The notes beneath the pieces were generated by a model. That model had not been told where the DNA came from and searched no databases. It worked only from the letters and a program-made list of their open reading frames with translations. A stretch of DNA of 64,000 nucleotides, taken from the NCBI RefSeq assembly GCF_001945445.1, contig NZ_MSXW01000022.1, positions 124,001 through 188,000 of the forward strand, written 5' to 3'. The DNA comes from Pseudomonas sp. PA27(2017) (GTDB taxonomy: Bacteria > Pseudomonadota > Gammaproteobacteria > Pseudomonadales > Pseudomonadaceae). Below, in pieces: positions 27,035 through 35,413 of the stretch. The stretch's first letter is position 1. Every line of letters starts with the position of its first letter. A program made the translations under genes and the position numbers.

Positions 27035-28666
27035 TCATCGTGCAAATCTGCGGTGTGATTGCCACAAGCGCTCCAGATACTGCTCTGGAGACATGCACAG
27101 AATATCCGTCAACACGGCATCGCTCTCCACGCCCCAGGCGGCCATGCACTTCTGCGCGAAGATGAGGTTGCTGAGCGGATCATGGATAGACAACGCCGGG
27201 AATATATTGAAACTCTGGCTGCCATAGCCGCCGGAATACCCGATATCGAGGTAGAAATTCATATTGAAAACCTTAACCCGACTTGGTCCGAACCGCAGGA
27301 TGTCCATCAGCGTACGCTGAATGGCGCTAGGCGCGCCGAACAGGAACGGGCAGTCGAAACTCCACGCTCGCAAGTGCTCACGCAAAGGAACACGCACTTG
27401 GCTCAGCCATGAGAAACGTTGCAGGTCGAGCTCCTCGACAACCAGGTACTGAAGGTGGTTTTCGGATAGCAGATAGGACTGATGCAAGCTCAGGCTGGAG
27501 CTACCGTAGTAGCTGATGTCGGTACGGTTCCCGAAGCGCCGAGGATCGAGCTGCAGACCGCTACGATGATTGAAGCGGATTACTAGGTCGAAGCTGTCTA
27601 TTTCCTGGCCGCTGTCCAGGCCGACATCGGCGGGCCCGACGATAGCCACACTCTTGTCCGCCAGCAGTTCGGAAAAGGCACTGTTCTCGTGAAGCAGAGA
27701 GTATCGCCCCTGAACCTGCGCAGGTTGGTAAAGCTCTGACACCGCGAGCGCTTTGCCTAGCACACTGCAAGCCGCGGCATCCAGTTGGCCAAAATGGAGC
27801 TGGTCGAACACCTCTGCCTGCTCAAGCGCCCTTTCGTTATCACATGAGATACGAAACAGTGACTCGACCAAACCGGTGCTGCCCTCTCCTCCCATGGCAA
27901 TGCGCGCGGCAAAGGCATTACGGTAGGTCAGGTAAAGATCGGTGTAGCCATGCATAAGCAACAGGCGGGCATAAAAATGCAAATATCCGGTAGGGATGTC
28001 CTCATAAATTGCGGGATGCGTACGTAGGAAAACTGCGAGCTCGCCAACGGCGGCTATCACGGGCTCGGTTCGCAGTACTGCAAGTTGCCGATCATGGTTC
28101 TTGAAGACGTGGACAAGCTGCCGGTGAAGACGTAGATACTCTTTCTTCAGGTCACCGTTCCAACTGGCCAACTCGATAACCCACTCGAAGGCAGCCAATT
28201 GACGGGAGAAGACACAGGCGTTCTTGAACAGGCTGGCCTCTGCAAGCAGTGCCTTTCTCTCAAGCGCATCGTCCAGCCCAGCCAGCTGCCCCATCAGCAA
28301 GGCATGCCAGCGATAATAGCTGAGAGCGAATGGCCAGCATGTGGGGTTGCAGTTGCGCAAGTTCTCGAGCTGCTGGAGCGCTTCAGCCCAACTGCACGCG
28401 TGCCAGCTGACCAGCGCCTGCCGATAATTGTCCCGAGCCCGCAGACCGGCATCCAGCGGATATCGCTGTAGTGCCTCAATCAGCACGCCTTGGTGCAGTT
28501 CCCAGCGGTCGAGCATTTCGCAACACTTGGCATACGCATGGAATTGCTCGGGCGAACCGAGTCGGTCATGTTCGTGGAGGGTCTGCCAGCATGCGAGCGC
28601 CTCAGGCCAGCACTGTTCATGCATGAGCCGCTCGGCCTGATCGCCGTCGGGAATCAGGGTCGTCAT
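27035..28666 (-). CDS. TPR-like protein with a C-terminal sialyltransferase-like (GT29-type) domain
   Basis: 543 residues with the start at the ATG overlapping the cytidylyltransferase stop (ATGA); the longer in-frame extension is not supported. Residues about 1-320 are helical repeats of TPR/SEL type. Residues about 335-543 show the pattern of family-29 sialyltransferases: a motif-L-like AIVGPADVGLDSGQEID with VIRFNHRSG (341-369), a motif-S-like GAPSAIQRTLMDILRFG then VKVFNM (444-469), and a motif-III-like His in SIHDPLSN (H495). Since the island makes a CMP-nonulosonate, this is a good candidate for the pseudaminic acid transferase. The assignment rests on motif reading only. Confidence 0.65.
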   Translation of the reverse strand: MTTLIPDGDQAERLMHEQCWPEALACWQTLHEHDRLGSPEQFHAYAKCCEMLDRWELHQGVLIEALQRYPLDAGLRARDNYRQALVSWHACSWAEALQQLENLRNCNPTCWPFALSYYRWHALLMGQLAGLDDALERKALLAEASLFKNACVFSRQLAAFEWVIELASWNGDLKKEYLRLHRQLVHVFKNHDRQLAVLRTEPVIAAVGELAVFLRTHPAIYEDIPTGYLHFYARLLLMHGYTDLYLTYRNAFAARIAMGGEGSTGLVESLFRISCDNERALEQAEVFDQLHFGQLDAAACSVLGKALAVSELYQPAQVQGRYSLLHENSAFSELLADKSVAIVGPADVGLDSGQEIDSFDLVIRFNHRSGLQLDPRRFGNRTDISYYGSSSLSLHQSYLLSENHLQYLVVEELDLQRFSWLSQVRVPLREHLRAWSFDCPFLFGAPSAIQRTLMDILRFGPSRVKVFNMNFYLDIGYSGGYGSQSFNIFPALSIHDPLSNLIFAQKCMAAWGVESDAVLTDILCMSPEQYLERLWQSHRRFAR

Positions 28667-29124
28667 CCATCCATTCCATTGCGCAGTGACTTGAGCAAAT
28701 CGAACATTTTTGCCAGATCCTCTTCCTTTTCCAGGACGCGCTTGAGCGAGTGGCGCAGTTCGGTGGATGAAACGCCCTGAGTACGTTGCAGGTAGAGAAC
28801 CCGACACTGGCTCTCGAGGGCATCGAAATGCCCCGTCCAATCGCTCCCCATGACAAACAGATCAACGCCGTACTGGCTGATGTCACCGGACTTTTGTGCC
28901 CAGTCGTGCTCGGGGATAACCAAATCCACGCACCTCAGCGCGGCCACTATGTCCCGGCGCTCTTCATAAGGAATCAGCGCTTTCTTGCCTTTGAGCGCGT
29001 TGAACTCATCAGTGGAAACCCCGACGATGACCCGATCACTGATCTCACGCATGCGCTCAAGTAAGCGCAGGTGACCGATATGGAACATGTCGAAAGTGCC
29101 GTAGGTCAGCGCGGTAACGCTCAT
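28663..29124 (-). CDS. Glycerol-3-phosphate cytidylyltransferase (TagD-like)
   Basis: A 153-residue single-domain cytidylyltransferase: CTP + glycerol 3-phosphate to CDP-glycerol. The HIGH nucleotide-binding motif is at 15-18 (GTFDMFHIGHLRLL), the substrate loop GSDWTGHFD at 93-101 closely follows the TagD form, and RTQGVSST is at 114-121. A C-terminal tail of about 25 residues is beyond the usual 130-residue enzyme. Its stop overlaps the next gene (ATGA) and its ATG overlaps a tiny upstream ORF. Paired with the TagB/TagF-like gene at 21635, it points to a teichoic-acid-style glycerol phosphate decoration on flagellin. Confidence 0.88.
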   Translation of the reverse strand: MSVTALTYGTFDMFHIGHLRLLERMREISDRVIVGVSTDEFNALKGKKALIPYEERRDIVAALRCVDLVIPEHDWAQKSGDISQYGVDLFVMGSDWTGHFDALESQCRVLYLQRTQGVSSTELRHSLKRVLEKEEDLAKMFDLLKSLRNGMDG

Positions 29125-29204
29125 GACTCGCTCCTGAACGAAGGCCGTGCGACGCCGCTAAGGCAACTCGCCGCTAAGCACCGATACGCATCTTCTCGAC
29201 TCAT
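29121..29204 (-). CDS. Possible 27-codon leader-type ORF before the tagD-like gene
   Basis: ATG at 29202-29204 has a strong GGGAG site six bases upstream, encodes a 27-residue basic, Ser/Arg-rich peptide (MSREDAYRCLAAS...), and ends in a 4-bp ATGA overlap with the tagD-like start. This could be a translational-coupling device or a real microprotein. It fills most of the 96-bp gap left in this tightly packed operon. No homology is known to me. Confidence 0.35.
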   Translation of the reverse strand: MSREDAYRCLAASCLSGVARPSFRSES

Positions 29205-29220
29205 CGTTTCTCCCAAAGGG

Positions 29221-30120
29221 CTACGGAGCCGGCCGACTGAACAGCCATTCGGCAGTGCGCCCCAGGCCCTGCATGGCCAACGCCTGATAGAACGCATCAA
29301 GGCTTGCAGGCGCCAACTCGCGCAAAGTGGCCTCGAACACCTTGCGCCGACCATGAACCTCACGGCCCAAAGCGGCGTCCCGCATGTAGCGCTGCCCCGC
29401 CAAGGCAAACAGCTCCATAGGGAAGCTGGTATAGGCCTCCAGCGCAACAAAGCCCTGACGCTGAGCCAGCTCTTTTAGTGACGCATGGGTGAAGTAGTTC
29501 AGATGATGAGGAACCGCTACCCACCAAGGTTGCTCGCCGGCTTTGGCCAGCGCCCGCTGCCAGGGATTGAAGTCATTGGGCACACCGACGTAAAGCACAC
29601 CGCCAGGCTTGAGCAACTGCCAGCAACGCTGCAGAAATTCCTCGGGGGCCGGTACATGCTCGAGTACCTCGTATAAGTGAATGGCGTCGAATTTCTCGTC
29701 GACTTCCAGTGCCATGCCCTCAAGCCCACCAACCGATACTTCGGCGCCGCAAGCTGCGGCACGGGCTGCCATCTGCGCATCGGGCTCGCAGCCCAGCGCC
29801 TGCCAACCACCGGCAACCGCCCGCTCAAGAAGCAACCCGGCACCACATCCGACGTCCAGCAGGCGGCGGCCTGACACGGCCTGGCCTATACGCTGCAAGC
29901 GATCGTCCAACACGGCCTGATGCCAGGTGAGATCTTCGCTCACTTCGTCCAGATAGCGCGGATAATTTCGCCAGTACCCCTCACTGTAGTGCTCTGCAAT
30001 CTCGCGTGCTGTGGGCAACGGGTCGACATGGGCATACCCACAAGCACGGCAATCGACCACCGCCCACGTATCGGTCTGATGAAGCACCGGTCCCGGATGC
30101 GAAGTCACTCCTCCAGACAC
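29221..30120 (-). CDS. Class I SAM-dependent methyltransferase (Methyltransf_23 type)
   Basis: A 299-residue methyltransferase. An N-terminal cysteine motif (VDCRACGYAHVDPLPT, residues about 21-38) is a partial zinc knuckle common in sugar C- or O-methyltransferases. SAM motif I is LLDVGCGAGLLLERA (near 87-101), followed by GCEPD, FDAIHLYEVLEHV and LLKPGGVLYVGVPN. The frame overlaps the metallo-beta-lactamase gene by 16 bp at its start. In context it probably methylates a sugar or nonulosonate in the flagellin glycan; the target atom is unknown. Confidence 0.85.
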   Translation of the reverse strand: MSGGVTSHPGPVLHQTDTWAVVDCRACGYAHVDPLPTAREIAEHYSEGYWRNYPRYLDEVSEDLTWHQAVLDDRLQRIGQAVSGRRLLDVGCGAGLLLERAVAGGWQALGCEPDAQMAARAAACGAEVSVGGLEGMALEVDEKFDAIHLYEVLEHVPAPEEFLQRCWQLLKPGGVLYVGVPNDFNPWQRALAKAGEQPWWVAVPHHLNYFTHASLKELAQRQGFVALEAYTSFPMELFALAGQRYMRDAALGREVHGRRKVFEATLRELAPASLDAFYQALAMQGLGRTAEWLFSRPAP

Positions 30121-31502
30121 TTGGCCACCCTTTCGGCAAATGGACGCGGCAGCAGCCGATCTTCACCGTCAGGATGCTGCAAGATGAAGTTGCTGTAACA
30201 CATCATCAGGTGCCAGAACCCCACTTCGGCCTTGTTGAAGTCGCCTGGGCGCTGGATCAACAACCAGCCGGCGCGGATATCGTCAAAGGCGAAAACGCCA
30301 CGCCGGAACATCTCGAAATAACGATGACGCCCGCTCAGCCGCATGTCGAAATCCGTACCCGGTGCAGAAAGCTGGCTCACCTGAAAACGGCCCGCCCGAT
30401 AGTCCACATCAATGCGCAGATCCAGATCCGCCAATCCGGTGTCGGCAAGATGTAGCTCGACCACATAACGAGGCTGCTCAACCTCAGCGAAACGCTCTGC
30501 GAACAATGCCGCCCAGTTAGCGGTGGCCCACTGGGCATAATCCTGCAGGCGCCTCACGAAGGCGCGAGAATCGAACACGAATTCAGACTCCCACCGCTCA
30601 AGCTTGTCAATCATCGCTTGTACGTGGGGCCGCGCGCGTAGCTCTGCCAACTGCTCGAGCAGTTGCTCGTGGCTGGCATAGGCCGGTTGATAATCCGTGT
30701 GCGGATTGGCCACGTCGAAAACATCGCCGGGGCTCATGGTTACAACTTGGCTGAACAGTCCGTGCTCGCGAAAGTAGGCGGCCATGTCAGTGGCATGGGG
30801 CCCTAGCATGGAGTCGGTTTCCGGGAACCTTACATAGACCATATCGCTGGCATTCGGAATCACATAGCGGGCATTCAGACGTCGGGCGAAGTCCGCAGTA
30901 CGGGCCAGCACCTTGATACGACGACGGTCGGTCTCGACAGCCTTGCGCGCCGGATCCATGTCGAAGAAAGTCGGATAGATGCTGGAGTTGACCAAACCCA
31001 GCAAGGCAACATCCAGATTATGTCGCTCGCCGATCATGCTGGCGTCTTCCGGATCGAGCATGCAATCGTTCTGATGAAATACCGTTGCGCCGTCGGCCTC
31101 GATCACCAGAGAACTGTCGTAGGTGTCCAGGTCGGCATAAAGCGTCACTACCAGCCCAGGCGCCAGCTCGCACGTCTGTAGATGCTCCAGCTCAATCAAC
31201 TGGGTGAATCCCATTTGCCGGAGAATAGGCCGTAGTGGGTTGTCGTGATCGCCGTATTGCCGAATAACGATGGGGATATCACGACGGAAGTGGCGCAACG
31301 TATCAGGGCAAAAATGATCCGAGTGAGAGTGGGAGATATACAACGCGTCCTGATCCGTATACTCGGGCTTGCGAATCCGGCACTCCGGAAACTGCCACAG
31401 CGTATTACTCACCGGGTTGTACACCCACGGATCGCTGAGCAGACGAAAACCTGCGTCGGTAATGATCTGGAAGCTGGCGTGCGAGTAGTAGTGCAACTTC
31501 AT
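30105..31502 (-). CDS. Metallo-beta-lactamase-fold protein of the glycosylation island
   Basis: A 465-residue protein whose N-terminal half is a UlaG/CMAH-type metal hydrolase fold: HYYSHASFQI at the start, metal-binding HSHSDH at residues 58-63, and a later acidic HQNDCML and NASDMV. The C-terminal 200 residues have no domain I can name. Proteins of this type include the oxygenase-associated MBL domain of CMP-sialate hydroxylase and several glycan-modifying enzymes. It sits directly after pseG with a 4-bp overlap, so a step on the nonulosonic acid or its CMP form is possible. The reaction is not known. Confidence 0.75.
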   Translation of the reverse strand: MKLHYYSHASFQIITDAGFRLLSDPWVYNPVSNTLWQFPECRIRKPEYTDQDALYISHSHSDHFCPDTLRHFRRDIPIVIRQYGDHDNPLRPILRQMGFTQLIELEHLQTCELAPGLVVTLYADLDTYDSSLVIEADGATVFHQNDCMLDPEDASMIGERHNLDVALLGLVNSSIYPTFFDMDPARKAVETDRRRIKVLARTADFARRLNARYVIPNASDMVYVRFPETDSMLGPHATDMAAYFREHGLFSQVVTMSPGDVFDVANPHTDYQPAYASHEQLLEQLAELRARPHVQAMIDKLERWESEFVFDSRAFVRRLQDYAQWATANWAALFAERFAEVEQPRYVVELHLADTGLADLDLRIDVDYRAGRFQVSQLSAPGTDFDMRLSGRHRYFEMFRRGVFAFDDIRAGWLLIQRPGDFNKAEVGFWHLMMCYSNFILQHPDGEDRLLPRPFAERVAKCLEE

Positions 31503-32491
31503 GGTTTCGATCCTTCGCTTGATGAGCCATTGGCATTTAGCGCAAGTCTGATAATCAAAGCGGCGCAGCGCTCGGCACCGCCGCCATCCAATATGTTGAA
31601 TGCCCGCCCGGCGCGCTGCGCCATGCGCGCGGGACGACGCAACAACCGAGCCAGGCGCCTGCCCGCCACCTGAACCGAACCAAGATCGTTTAGCAGCCCC
31701 GCGTCAGCCATACCGCGCACGTATGGGGACATATGTCGCCAGGCTACGGCGGCTACCGGTCGGCCAAGGCACATAGCCTCGTAGCTGGTGATACCACCCA
31801 GGGTCACCACTAGATCGTGACGCAGTAAATGGCCAGGTAAATCTGCAGGAGACCTCAGCAAGCGATCGCCATGCCGCAGCTGAGCGTGCCAATGACGTTG
31901 GCGCCGAACGGACACTGCTGGGCCGGCCACCAGCGTCAGACGCACATCACGCTGCCATGACGCCAACAGGCTCTCGGTGCAATATCCCGGATCAGCTCCG
32001 CCAAGACACACCAGCACCCGACGTATCTTGCGCAGCCGCCAAGCCCTGGATGGTCGTTTTGGCAGCAACGACGTACGCAAAATGTTGTATTCGGCACCAC
32101 CAGTCCGCTGAGCGATCCCAGGCTTGTCCAAAGCGTCGCCATCTAGAAACACGTCCGCCTGATATCGCAGCCCATCGGCATCGGTAAGGTGCACCAGTGG
32201 ACCGCAACCGGCTTGGCGAAGACGCTGACTATGCTCCTTACGCAGGCCCGGCAGGTCACTGACGAGCACTCCGGGTTCAGCAGCGCAGATCAGCAGAGCT
32301 TGGTCGAAATCATCTACCCGCTGAATTGGCTGGTGCTCGCAAGCCAGTAGCCGCGCTAGTCGAGCATCACCCTGAAACAGCAGCCGCGGTGTCACCCCAT
32401 TGGCCCGCAGAGCCTGCGCCAGCGCCTCGGTGCGCCGCAAATGGCCAATGCCGATGCGCGCATCGGCCGCGGTCCACAGGGTAATGTTCAT
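31499..32491 (-). CDS. pseG: UDP-2,4-diacetamido-2,4,6-trideoxy-altropyranose hydrolase (PseG)
   Basis: GT-B-fold hydrolase that removes UDP from the pseudaminic acid precursor. In the 330-residue protein the N-terminal loop reads GIGHLRR at 14-20, placing H17 at the position of the catalytic His known from Campylobacter PseG. A mid-protein CLGGADP corresponds to the GGSDP nucleotide loop, and GGITSYEAMCLGRP binds the diphosphate. No acetyltransferase (PseH) domain is fused at the C-terminus. It overlaps pseI by 4 bp. The protein is Arg-rich and rather diverged, so activity on exactly this substrate is inferred from the operon. Confidence 0.82.
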   Translation of the reverse strand: MNITLWTAADARIGIGHLRRTEALAQALRANGVTPRLLFQGDARLARLLACEHQPIQRVDDFDQALLICAAEPGVLVSDLPGLRKEHSQRLRQAGCGPLVHLTDADGLRYQADVFLDGDALDKPGIAQRTGGAEYNILRTSLLPKRPSRAWRLRKIRRVLVCLGGADPGYCTESLLASWQRDVRLTLVAGPAVSVRRQRHWHAQLRHGDRLLRSPADLPGHLLRHDLVVTLGGITSYEAMCLGRPVAAVAWRHMSPYVRGMADAGLLNDLGSVQVAGRRLARLLRRPARMAQRAGRAFNILDGGGAERCAALIIRLALNANGSSSEGSKP

Positions 32492-33534
32492 GCGCCGATA
32501 TCATCCCAACCAAGTACGCTCATCGCGGGTAACCCGCGGGCCAACTGGCGACCCAGCACGCGCTCACGCTCGAAAGGATGAATACCGTAGCCGGGGCGCA
32601 ACACGGCGAGGTCCGCCAATGTCAGTCGATGCCCCGCGGGGAGGGCATGGCGCAGCACCAATGAACGCGTACTGACCCGACGCTCTTGCACCTCGCTTGG
32701 GCGTACTCCGACATAGCTACGCCCCAACATTACCTCAAGACGGCGTGTTTCGCGCACCAACGCAGTCAGCTCGGTTTCTTCTGCACTGAACCAATGATCG
32801 GGACCATCGGTATCGCGATCCAGAGTAATGTGCTTCTCGATCAAACGTGCGCCGAGCGCTACGCTGCCCAGCGCTGCGGTATAGCCTAGCGAGTGGTCGG
32901 AAAGACCAATACTCGCTTGCGGAAACAGGTGCCTCAAGGTGGTAATCGTACGCAGATTCATTTCATCGTCTGGCGCCGGATAGGCACTCAGACAGTGCAG
33001 CAATACGAGGTCACGGCACCCCGCCTCATTCAGGACGGCTACCGCCCGCTCGGCTTCGGCCAGCGTCGACTTACCCAATGACAAGATAACCGGCTTGCCA
33101 CTGCGTGCCACACGCTCGAGCAGATCCAAGTAGGCCACATCCGAAGCCGCAACCTTGAAGCAGGGCACCTGCAGACAATCCAAAAAGTCTGCACCTTCCG
33201 GGCTGAACGGGGTAGAAAACGCCAATACCCCAAGAGATTTAGCCAGGGCGAACAACTCGCCATGGGCGGCACGCGGCAATGCAAGGCGGTCGAACAAACC
33301 ACCAATGGTTTCCTGCCGCTCTTGACCGGGGCGCCCCCAACTCACGACCCGATCAGCATCAGCCACCAGTTCTGCGGCGGTATAGGTCTGGAACTTGACG
33401 GCGTCCACACCGGCACGGGCAGCCATACGTACCAGCTCGGCTGCCTTCACCGGATCGCCATCGTGATTGGCGCCGATTTCTGCCACGATGAATACAGGTT
33501 TGTCTTCGCCCAGTTGCCGAGTACCTATTTGCAT
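32488..33534 (-). CDS. pseI: Pseudaminic acid synthase (NeuB/PseI family)
   Basis: Condenses the free 6-deoxy-altrose derivative with phosphoenolpyruvate to form the nine-carbon sugar acid. In its 348 residues the TIM-barrel NeuB domain opens with IVAEIGANHDGD (17-27), DAVKFQTY (45-52), then FSTPFSPEGADFL, LHCLSAYPAP and IGLSDHSLGY, with EKHITLDR and DHWFSAEE near the active site. The last 60 residues are a SAF/antifreeze-like domain (RSLVLRHALPAGHRLTLADL). That pseB and pseC are present makes pseudaminic rather than legionaminic or sialic acid the likely product. Confidence 0.9.
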   Translation of the reverse strand: MQIGTRQLGEDKPVFIVAEIGANHDGDPVKAAELVRMAARAGVDAVKFQTYTAAELVADADRVVSWGRPGQERQETIGGLFDRLALPRAAHGELFALAKSLGVLAFSTPFSPEGADFLDCLQVPCFKVAASDVAYLDLLERVARSGKPVILSLGKSTLAEAERAVAVLNEAGCRDLVLLHCLSAYPAPDDEMNLRTITTLRHLFPQASIGLSDHSLGYTAALGSVALGARLIEKHITLDRDTDGPDHWFSAEETELTALVRETRRLEVMLGRSYVGVRPSEVQERRVSTRSLVLRHALPAGHRLTLADLAVLRPGYGIHPFERERVLGRQLARGLPAMSVLGWDDIGA

Positions 33535-33537
33535 GAC

Positions 33538-34227
33538 TCAGGCTCGAACCGGCTTGAGGGCGACCACCCACCAGGTGTGATGCTCACTCAGCTCGCGTTT
33601 CCACAGGTCAACGCGCTCGCGCTCGACCACTTGCAAACCTGCTTCGGCAGCAATGGCTTCGATGTCCGGCAAGTCGAGGAAGTTGTACAGCAGGCCGTTG
33701 TATTCCTTGGCACGCTCGTCCAATTGGAAGACACCTGATTCCACTTCGATACCCTGCCCGTAGAGCCAGTTTTCCTTGCCGCGGAAATTGGCGAAGACCA
33801 CGCCGTCATCAGCGAGGCTTTGACGGATATGGCGCAGATCGGCGATGACCTCCGCACGGCGCTTGAGGAACAACACGCCCCAGGCAACCACGGCGGCGAA
33901 GCTGCCAGCAGGCCACTGAGCGCTGGACAGTTCGGCGACCTTCAGATCCCAGTTGGCAGAGCTAGGCTGCAGGGCCGCGCGAGTGGTCTCGATGGCTTGC
34001 GGGGTGTAATCGATGCCGCAAACATCGAAACCGAAATCCTCCAACAAGGCCAGATGACGGCCTCCGCCACAACCGATGTCCAGGCCTTTTCTATTACGAT
34101 TGGCCTCCAGGCTGCCGCAATGCCGAGCAAACAACGCGACGAGGCGATCATCCGGGTAGACGAGGCGATGGGCCTTCAGATGGCTGGCGAAAATGCTCTG
34201 AGGGGTTTGCGTAGAATCAGTTGTCAT
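33538..34227 (-). CDS. SAM-dependent methyltransferase in the pse operon
   Basis: A 229-residue class I methyltransferase. The start at 34227 (MTTDSTQTPQ) sits inside the end of the ATP-grasp gene (11-bp overlap) with a CAGGAAA ribosome site; the longer frame is ruled out by that. SAM motif I is GLDIGCGGGRHLALLEDFG, then CGIDYTPQAI, and an FAAVVAWGVLFLK region for motif IV. It lies between the ATP-grasp gene and pseI, so its substrate is probably an intermediate or product of nonulosonate synthesis, but this cannot be shown. Confidence 0.83.
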   Translation of the reverse strand: MTTDSTQTPQSIFASHLKAHRLVYPDDRLVALFARHCGSLEANRNRKGLDIGCGGGRHLALLEDFGFDVCGIDYTPQAIETTRAALQPSSANWDLKVAELSSAQWPAGSFAAVVAWGVLFLKRRAEVIADLRHIRQSLADDGVVFANFRGKENWLYGQGIEVESGVFQLDERAKEYNGLLYNFLDLPDIEAIAAEAGLQVVERERVDLWKRELSEHHTWWVVALKPVRA

Positions 34228-35413
34228 CGATGCAAATTTCCTGGGTAAGTTGATCAAGACCGGCATGCAAAGTGGCAAGAGCCTGTGACGTCGAGTCAGC
34301 CGCCACCATCGCCCAACCGCGAGCAAGTGCATCAGCCCCACTACGGAGCGGGCCTAAGTTGGTATACAAGGTAGGTAATCGACACGTCATGGACGGCGAC
34401 ACGCTACTCGGCAGTTGAGCAACCCGCCCTGCACGCAATGGTAGAAAACCGAAGGCAACGGCGCGCTCTCGCGCTGTAGGTAATGCAAAACGGCCGCTAA
34501 GGACGAAGTCGATGAGGGCATCGTAGAAGTCCATGCTCAATGCTTCGGGCATGATCAGATCTGCGATCAGCAAGCCCGGAGGGCGCCCTGCGAGTTCGAT
34601 GATGCTGGCCTTGTCCTCAGCGTCGAGCATCACGTCAGCGTTCAGGGCACAGTGGTTCAACCCCAGCGCACGTGCAGCCGCGTCTACCGCAGCGACGATA
34701 CGCTCGCGGCACAGTAAAGGGACGGGCGCCGGACTGAGATAGACCATTTCCTGGCGATACGGTGCTGCGGTCATGGTCTTGGCTCGCAGCAACAGGGGAT
34801 GAAACTGGCCATCGACGATGACACCATCAACGCCAAATTCGCGCCCCTGCAGAACCCCTTCGACGACCGCCGGCTCCTCTTCGCCCACCCAGGCGCCGTA
34901 CTCGGCCAAGGCGGCGCAAACCTCCTCATCGGTACGCAGCATCAACACGCCGCGACTGCCAGAGCCGAACCTTGGCTTGAATACGCAAGGCAGCCCCACC
35001 TCGCCAATAGCCCTCTGCAACGCCTCGGTGCCTTTGACTGAATGCTGTACTGGCCGAGTCTGCCCAGCGTCGAGGAGGGTCTGGTGAAACAAGACTTTGT
35101 CGGTGCAACGCTCGGCAGCTTGCTCACTGATACCGCGTAGCCCGAAATGGTCATTCACGGCGCCGACGGTGCGCAAATGACGACCAATGGGCGCTGGCAA
35201 AACACCAGCCAGTGCTCTGCCCTCAAGGGCAGTCAGCACCGCCGCAATATCGGCGATGTCCACCACCAGGCCTTCATCCGCCTGGGCCAACCCTGGTGCA
35301 GCCGGATTGCCATCCAGCGCAAGTACCGGCAGCCCTCTTGCCTTGGCGCGCTCGATGGCGCCACTCTGCTCCGCGCCCGCGCCAATCGCTACCAGCCATG
35401 ACTTACCGGGCAT
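34217..35413 (-). CDS. ATP-grasp domain protein between pseF and pseI
   Basis: A 398-residue ATP-grasp ligase. The ATG at 35413 overlaps the pseF stop by 11 bp. A pre-grasp Rossmann part (KSWLVAIGAGAEQSGAIERAK) is followed by the lysine of PCVFKPRFGSGSRGV, EGVLQGREFGVDGV, and the metal-binding NADVMLD and IIELAGRPPG. It occupies a spot where pse clusters often hold pseH, which is absent here. It may supply the N-acyl group of the sugar by ligation, or amidate the carboxylate; both are guesses. Confidence 0.8.
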   Translation of the reverse strand: MPGKSWLVAIGAGAEQSGAIERAKARGLPVLALDGNPAAPGLAQADEGLVVDIADIAAVLTALEGRALAGVLPAPIGRHLRTVGAVNDHFGLRGISEQAAERCTDKVLFHQTLLDAGQTRPVQHSVKGTEALQRAIGEVGLPCVFKPRFGSGSRGVLMLRTDEEVCAALAEYGAWVGEEEPAVVEGVLQGREFGVDGVIVDGQFHPLLLRAKTMTAAPYRQEMVYLSPAPVPLLCRERIVAAVDAAARALGLNHCALNADVMLDAEDKASIIELAGRPPGLLIADLIMPEALSMDFYDALIDFVLSGRFALPTARERAVAFGFLPLRAGRVAQLPSSVSPSMTCRLPTLYTNLGPLRSGADALARGWAMVAADSTSQALATLHAGLDQLTQEICIDDN

